Origin: DAIRDK01 sp035403225
GTDB lineage: Bacteria > Bacteroidota > Bacteroidia > Bacteroidales > FEN-979
DNA length: 47,300 nucleotides
Assembly: GCA_035403225.1 (NCBI GenBank)
Contig: DAONET010000019.1
Coordinates: forward strand, 1-47,300
Reading direction: 5' to 3'
Shown: positions 43,193 through 47,300 of the stretch, one piece after another
Layout: every line of letters begins with the position of its first letter
Numbering within the stretch: the stretch's first letter is position 1
Notes under the pieces: model-generated
What the model was told of the DNA's origin: nothing
Databases searched by the model: none
What the model saw: only the letters and a program-made list of their open reading frames with translations
Translations under genes and position numbers: made by a program

Positions 43193-45025
43193 TCAGATCC
43201 TTTTTTCCGGATTCTGCTGAAAGTAATCAAAGACGATTTTTCCTTTGGACAGGCCGACGGTGTCCCGGAGGTCCTGGATCGATGCCAGCCGGATATTTTT
43301 CACTGATTTGAATTTTTTCAGCAGAAGTTGAGCCGTTGACTGTCCGATGCCTTCGATGTCGGTGAGTTCCGTTTTCACGGTTCCCTTGGCCCGCTGTTTC
43401 CGGTGATGAGTGATGCCGAAACGGTGTGCTTCGTCCCTCATCTGTTGAATGACGCGCAGGCTTTCCGACTTTTTATCGAGGTAAAGGGGCAGCGGGTCGT
43501 TCGGATAATAGAGTTCTTCCAGTCGTTTGGCAATGCCGATGACGGTCACTTTCCCGAAGAGCCCGAGCTTTTCGAGACTTTTTACCGCCGAACTGAGCTG
43601 GCCTTTCCCGCCGTCGACGATGATCAGTTGCGGAATGGGTTTATGCTCTTCCAAGAGGCGGTGATAGCGGCGAAAGATGACTTCTTCCATGGAAGCATAG
43701 TCGTTCGGTCCTTCCACGGTGCGTATGTTGAAATGACGGTATTCGTTTTTATCAGGTTTGGCATTCTTAAAACAGACCATGGCTGCCACGGGGAAGTCGC
43801 CCTGGATATTCGAATTGTCGAAGCACTCGATGTGTACCGGAAGTTCTTTCATGCGAAGGTCTTTCATCATCGTTTCGAGGATACGCCGGTGGTGCCGTTC
43901 GGGGTCTACCAGCTCTTTCTGCTTCTCTTTTTCCAGATGGTAATACCTGGCGTTCCGTTCCGAAAGCTCCAGCAGTTTTTTCTTATCCCCGATCCGCGGG
44001 ATGGTAATGGTAGCCCCGGCGATCTCAAAGGGGAGTTCGAAGGGCACGATGATCTCGGGCGAGATGCTTTCAAACCGTTCGCGCAGGTTGGTGATGGCCA
44101 GTACCAGCAACTCATCATCGGCTTCATCCAGTTTCTTCTGCATTTCAATGGTATGAACCTGTATGATGGAGCCGTTCATTACTTTCATGTAATTTACGAA
44201 CGAGTTCATGGCATCCGAATAAATGGAAAAGACATCCACGTCGTGGATCGAGGGGTTCACAATGGTGGATTTGCTCTGGTATTTCTCCAGCGCTTGCAGG
44301 TTTTCCTTCACCAGGTGAGCCATCTCAAACTCCTGTTCTGCAGCGTAGCTCATCATCATCTCTTTCATCTGACGGGCCACCATGCCGAGGTTGCCTTTGA
44401 TGATATCGCGCAGGTCGTTCAACGAACGGTCATAATCTTCTTTCGTCTGCCGGCCTTCACAGGGTCCCTTGCAGTTACCGATGTGGTACTCAAGGCACAC
44501 TTTGAATTTTCCGCTTTCGATATTCTTACGGGTCAGGTTCAGCTTGCAGGTTCGCAGGGGATATATCTGCCGGATGAGATCCAACAAGGCATTCATGAGC
44601 CTGACGTTGGCATACGGCCCGAAATACTGCGAACCGTCGCGAATGACATGACGGGTGGGGAAGACCCTCGGGAAAGGTTCTTTCTTAATACAGATCCACG
44701 GGTAGGTCTTGTCATCCTTCAGCATGACATTGTACCGGGGCTGGTACTTCTTGATGAGATTGTTCTCAAGCAGAAGGGCGTCCTGCTCGGTGTTGACGAC
44801 AATATGACGGATGTCGGCGATCTTGTTGACCAGGACACGCACTTTGCCGCTGTGTGACTGAAGGTTCAGGAAATAGGAACTGACCCTTTTTTTCAGGTTT
44901 CTGGCTTTCCCGACATAAATGATTTTCCCTTTCTCGTCAAAAAATTGATATACCCCCGGCTTATCGGGCAGCACCCTGACGATGGCTTCAAGCCGGGAGA
45001 GATATTTGTGATTTGCCGGCGACAT
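43193..45025 (-). CDS. uvrC: Excinuclease ABC subunit C
   Basis: 610 residues, full length. It makes both incisions in nucleotide excision repair together with UvrB. Domains in order: GIY-YIG nuclease (G-V-Y-Q-F-F and I-I-Y-V-G-K-A at about 24-42), a cysteine cluster (R-T-C-K-L-N-L and, further on, C-L-E-Y-H-I-G-N-C-K-G-P-C, four Cys as in Fe-S-carrying UvrC), the UVR motif for UvrB (near 210-235), an RNase H-like 5' nuclease (I-E-C-F-D-N-S-N-I, I-I-V-D-G-G-K-G-Q) and a C-terminal helix-hairpin-helix (D-I-E-G-I-G). It starts 12 bp after thiL. Confidence 0.97.
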   Translation of the reverse strand: MSPANHKYLSRLEAIVRVLPDKPGVYQFFDEKGKIIYVGKARNLKKRVSSYFLNLQSHSGKVRVLVNKIADIRHIVVNTEQDALLLENNLIKKYQPRYNVMLKDDKTYPWICIKKEPFPRVFPTRHVIRDGSQYFGPYANVRLMNALLDLIRQIYPLRTCKLNLTRKNIESGKFKVCLEYHIGNCKGPCEGRQTKEDYDRSLNDLRDIIKGNLGMVARQMKEMMMSYAAEQEFEMAHLVKENLQALEKYQSKSTIVNPSIHDVDVFSIYSDAMNSFVNYMKVMNGSIIQVHTIEMQKKLDEADDELLVLAITNLRERFESISPEIIVPFELPFEIAGATITIPRIGDKKKLLELSERNARYYHLEKEKQKELVDPERHHRRILETMMKDLRMKELPVHIECFDNSNIQGDFPVAAMVCFKNAKPDKNEYRHFNIRTVEGPNDYASMEEVIFRRYHRLLEEHKPIPQLIIVDGGKGQLSSAVKSLEKLGLFGKVTVIGIAKRLEELYYPNDPLPLYLDKKSESLRVIQQMRDEAHRFGITHHRKQRAKGTVKTELTDIEGIGQSTAQLLLKKFKSVKNIRLASIQDLRDTVGLSKGKIVFDYFQQNPEKRI

Positions 45026-45037
45026 GGTCTCTGATCA

Positions 45038-46114
45038 TCAGCCTTCCCGCTCCCTCATTCCATCCCATCCCTGCGCAGTGAGCTCTACCTTATTTCCTTC
45101 GGGAGTGAACATGAATTTTCCTTCAGACGGATCGGTCATGTGCCCGATGACCGAAATCTCGGGAATGGCTTTTACTTTTTCGTAATCTGATTGAGGAATG
45201 GTGAACAGAAGTTCGTAATCTTCTCCTCCACTCAACGCCGCTACCGATGGTATGATGTTGAAGTCAATGGAGTGTTTTCGTGTATCGGGATCGATGGGGA
45301 TTTTCTCTTCGTACAGCTTACACCCTGTGTTCGATTGTTTGCAGATATGCAGCGTTTCGGAAGCTAGCCCGTCGGAAATATCAATCATGGCAGTGGGTTT
45401 GATCCCTGCACTTTTCAGCAGCCTCACGATGTCGGTGCGTGCCTCGGGCTTCAGCTGACGGCCGATCTGGTAATCAAAACCCGTCAAGTCGGGTTGTACG
45501 CCGGGACTGGCTTTGAAAACTTTCTTTTCCCGTTCCAACGCCAACACACCGATGTAAGCGCTTCCCAGATCGCCGGAAACACACAGCAGGTCGCCCGGCC
45601 GGGCTCCGTTGCGGTACGTGATGTCGTCGGCTTCCCCTTCCCCCGTAATCGCTACCGATATCACCATCCCTGTGATGGAAGAACTGGTGTCGCCTCCTAC
45701 CAGATCAACCTGGTAATGCTCACAGGCCAGCCGGATCCCTTCGTACAATTCGTCCAGGGCCTCTACCGTGAACCGGCTCGACACCGCAAGGGAAACAGTG
45801 ATCTGCTTCGCTATGCCGTTCATCGCGGCAATGTCAGAGACATTCACCACGACGGACTTATATCCTAAATGCTTCAGCGGAGTGTAGGTGAGATCGAAAT
45901 GGATGCCCTCGATCAACAAGTCGGTGGAAAGGAGCAAAAGCTTCCCTTTCAAATCAATGACGGCCGCATCATCGCCAACTCCTTTCAACGTCTCCGGATG
46001 ATATATTCTGACTTTTGAAGTCAACCGGTCAATCAACCCGAATTCACCAAGGCTGGAAAGGGAAGTGAGTTTCCCCGTCGAAGCCCCCGGCTTTTTATCT
46101 CTTTTGTCAAACAT
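45038..46114 (-). CDS. thiL: Thiamine-monophosphate kinase
   Basis: 358 residues. It phosphorylates thiamine monophosphate to the active diphosphate with ATP. AIRS-like fold: N-terminal L-G-E-F-G-L-I-D-R-L, G-D-D-A-A at 48-52, S-T-D-L-L-I-E-G-I-H-F at 63-73, N-V-S-D-I-A-A-M at 91-98, G-G-D-T-S-S near 140, and I-D-I-S-D-G-L-A in the second half. There is an N-terminal tail of about 18 residues, somewhat longer than usual. It has its own promoter and leads into uvrC. No TPP riboswitch is seen upstream. Confidence 0.95.
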   Translation of the reverse strand: MFDKRDKKPGASTGKLTSLSSLGEFGLIDRLTSKVRIYHPETLKGVGDDAAVIDLKGKLLLLSTDLLIEGIHFDLTYTPLKHLGYKSVVVNVSDIAAMNGIAKQITVSLAVSSRFTVEALDELYEGIRLACEHYQVDLVGGDTSSSITGMVISVAITGEGEADDITYRNGARPGDLLCVSGDLGSAYIGVLALEREKKVFKASPGVQPDLTGFDYQIGRQLKPEARTDIVRLLKSAGIKPTAMIDISDGLASETLHICKQSNTGCKLYEEKIPIDPDTRKHSIDFNIIPSVAALSGGEDYELLFTIPQSDYEKVKAIPEISVIGHMTDPSEGKFMFTPEGNKVELTAQGWDGMREREG

Positions 46115-46128
46115 GGATTCCGTTTGTA

Positions 46129-46136
46129 CAAAGATA
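46129..46136 (-). promoter_or_regulatory. Putative -7 box for thiL operon
   Basis: TATCTTTG on the minus strand fits TAnnTTTG, 15 bp upstream of the thiL ATG. Confidence 0.55.
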
Positions 46137-46224
46137 AAGGTTTTCGGAAATATCCCCCTCTTACCTCCAAAAGGTGAAGACGGGGAGTGGTAAGAAAGGC
46201 TCGGATTTCTTTTTTAAAATTTAA

Positions 46225-46257
46225 TTTGGAAATTAGGTATAAAAATACTTAAATTTG
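46225..46257 (+). promoter_or_regulatory. Bacteroidota-type promoter for sufB
   Basis: TTTG at 46225-46228 and TAAATTTG at 46250-46257, spaced 21 bp, the best match to the TTTG / TAnnTTTG consensus in the window. The predicted leader before the ATG is about 90 bases. Confidence 0.75.
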
Positions 46258-46283
46258 CATCGAAAAGAAATTATACTTGAATT

Positions 46284-46299
46284 GTTGAAAGATTTCAAC
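46284..46299 (+). promoter_or_regulatory. Hairpin in sufB 5' leader
   Basis: GTTGAAAGATTTCAAC forms a 6-bp stem (GTTGAA/TTCAAC) with a 4-base loop, about 27 bp after the -7 box. It could be an operator dyad or an mRNA hairpin. Confidence 0.4.
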
Positions 46300-46353
46300 C
46301 CTTTGTGCATTTTTGTAGATTGTTTTGGATCAAAGTGAAAAAGATAAGTGGTT

Positions 46354-47300
46354 ATGGAACCCGACAGTAACAAGATCATTGACGAAGTAACCCGGAGCGA
46401 TTACAAGTTCGGCTTCGTGACCGACATCGAAACGGAATATGCGCCGAAAGGGCTGAACGAGGACACGGTCAGGTTTATTTCGGCGAAAAAAGAAGAGCCG
46501 GCCTTCATGCTGGAGTTTCGCCTCAAGGCATACCGGCACTGGTTGACCATGAAAGAGCCCCGGTGGGCGCATCTTGACATTCCGCCCATCGATTTGCAGG
46601 AAATTTATTATTATGCTGCTCCCAAGCCGAAGAAAGAGGCGAAGAGCCTGGCCGATGTTGATCCCGAGTTGCTGGATACCTTCAAGAAGTTGGGAATTTC
46701 CCTGGAAGAGCAGAAGAAGCTTGCGGGTGTGGCAGTCGATGCCGTGATGGACAGTGTCTCGGTGAAGACGACGTTTTCGGAAACGCTGATGAAGTACGGG
46801 ATCATTTTCTGTTCCATCAGTGAAGCCATCCGCAATCATCCCGACCTTGTCAGGCAATACCTGGGCACGGTGGTGCCGTATAGCGATAATTACTATGCCG
46901 CCCTGAACTCGGCGGTATTCAGCGACGGCTCGTTCTGTTATATCCCGAAAGGGGTGAAGTGCCCCGTGGAACTTTCCACCTATTTCCGCATCAATGCCGC
47001 CAAGACCGGTCAGTTTGAGCGGACTCTCATCATTGCCGACGAAGGAGCCTACGTGAGTTACATGGAAGGGTGTACAGCCCCCCAACGCGACGAGAACCAA
47101 CTGCATGCGGCCATCGTCGAAATCGTTGCCCTGAAGGACGCGGAAGTCAAATACTCCACGGTACAAAACTGGTACCCGGGCGACAAAGACGGCAAGGGTG
47201 GTATCTTTAACTTTGTGACGAAACGTGGCATTTGTAAGGGAAGCCATTCGAAGATATCCTGGACACAGGTGGAAACGGGCTCCGCGATCACTTGGAAATA
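46354..47300 (+). CDS. sufB: Fe-S cluster assembly scaffold SufB, 3' end outside window
   Basis: 315 codons are readable without a stop from the ATG at 46354 to the edge. It begins M-E-P-D-S-N-K-I-I and carries the SufB hallmarks: D-Y-K-F-G-F-V-T-D-I-E, the R-H-W-L-x-M-K-E-P-x-W-A block, S-A-V-F-S-D-G-S-F-C-Y-I-P-K-G-V-K-C-P and E-G-C-T-A-P near residues 248-253, then T-V-Q-N-W-Y-P-G. SufB works with SufC and SufD to build Fe-S clusters in the cytoplasm; sufC and sufD are presumably beyond the window. No SD precedes the start. It is divergent from thiL. Confidence 0.96.
   Translation, partial: MEPDSNKIIDEVTRSDYKFGFVTDIETEYAPKGLNEDTVRFISAKKEEPAFMLEFRLKAYRHWLTMKEPRWAHLDIPPIDLQEIYYYAAPKPKKEAKSLADVDPELLDTFKKLGISLEEQKKLAGVAVDAVMDSVSVKTTFSETLMKYGIIFCSISEAIRNHPDLVRQYLGTVVPYSDNYYAALNSAVFSDGSFCYIPKGVKCPVELSTYFRINAAKTGQFERTLIIADEGAYVSYMEGCTAPQRDENQLHAAIVEIVALKDAEVKYSTVQNWYPGDKDGKGGIFNFVTKRGICKGSHSKISWTQVETGSAITWK

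Noticed and set aside
43403..44857. Plus-strand ORF of 484 codons
   Set aside because: Antisense shadow of uvrC; no family motifs.

Overview
The window looks like a chromosomal segment of a Bacteroidota (probably Bacteroidales-like) bacterium. The evidence is a very large SprA/Sov-type translocon of the type IX secretion system (T9SS), a secreted protein with a T9SS C-terminal sorting domain, several promoters of the Bacteroidota TAnnTTTG type, start codons without Shine-Dalgarno sequences, and families common in this phylum (DUF4369-thioredoxin lipoproteins, DUF4136 lipoproteins, carboxypeptidase-regulatory-like domains). A run of exactly 100 N at 33179-33278 points to a scaffolded draft or metagenome assembly.

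Layout. 1-333: a 110-bp tandem repeat and an inverted repeat, followed by a minus-strand tRNA-Arg(CCG). 544-5336: a T9SS cargo protein, a small secreted protein with a repeated P-V-I-P motif, and a carboxypeptidase-regulatory-domain protein. 5342-6071: a compact RAYT (REP-associated tyrosine transposase) unit bounded by perfect 35-bp inverted repeats; this is the most distinctive structure in the window. 6096-13518: ABC-F ATPase Uup, a CoA-binding protein, a membrane coiled-coil protein, a beta-barrel-like protein, an ABC-2 exporter pair and a 5'-nucleotidase. 13666-19398: a possible 54-aa leader gene and a tripartite RND efflux operon (outer-membrane factor, adaptor, pump). 19458-23562: an Nramp metal transporter, a membrane-anchored PHP-domain protein and a GT39-type glycosyltransferase. 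23595-30746 (minus): a tightly packed run of GH38 alpha-mannosidase, recX, prfB (with programmed frameshift), an ArsC-like protein and fumC. 30871-33178: two DUF4369/thioredoxin-like proteins, the second cut by the assembly gap. 33354-41696: ruvA, sprA, gcvH. 41826-46114 (minus): thiL, uvrC, a DUF4136 lipoprotein and an outer-membrane protein. 46354-end: the start of sufB.

How it works together. Much of the window concerns the cell envelope: T9SS export (SprA plus one clear cargo protein), multidrug-type efflux, lipoprotein thioredoxins, outer-membrane barrels and a possible glycolipid-modifying pair. The rest is housekeeping: translation termination, DNA repair, the TCA cycle, glycine cleavage, thiamine and Fe-S assembly. 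The best candidates for something little described are the RAYT/REP unit, with a third REP palindrome inside its own coding sequence; the P-V-I-P repeat protein; the promoter-driven 54-aa ORF ahead of the efflux operon; and the PHP-GT39 overlap pair. No CRISPR array, prophage or obvious defence island was seen.
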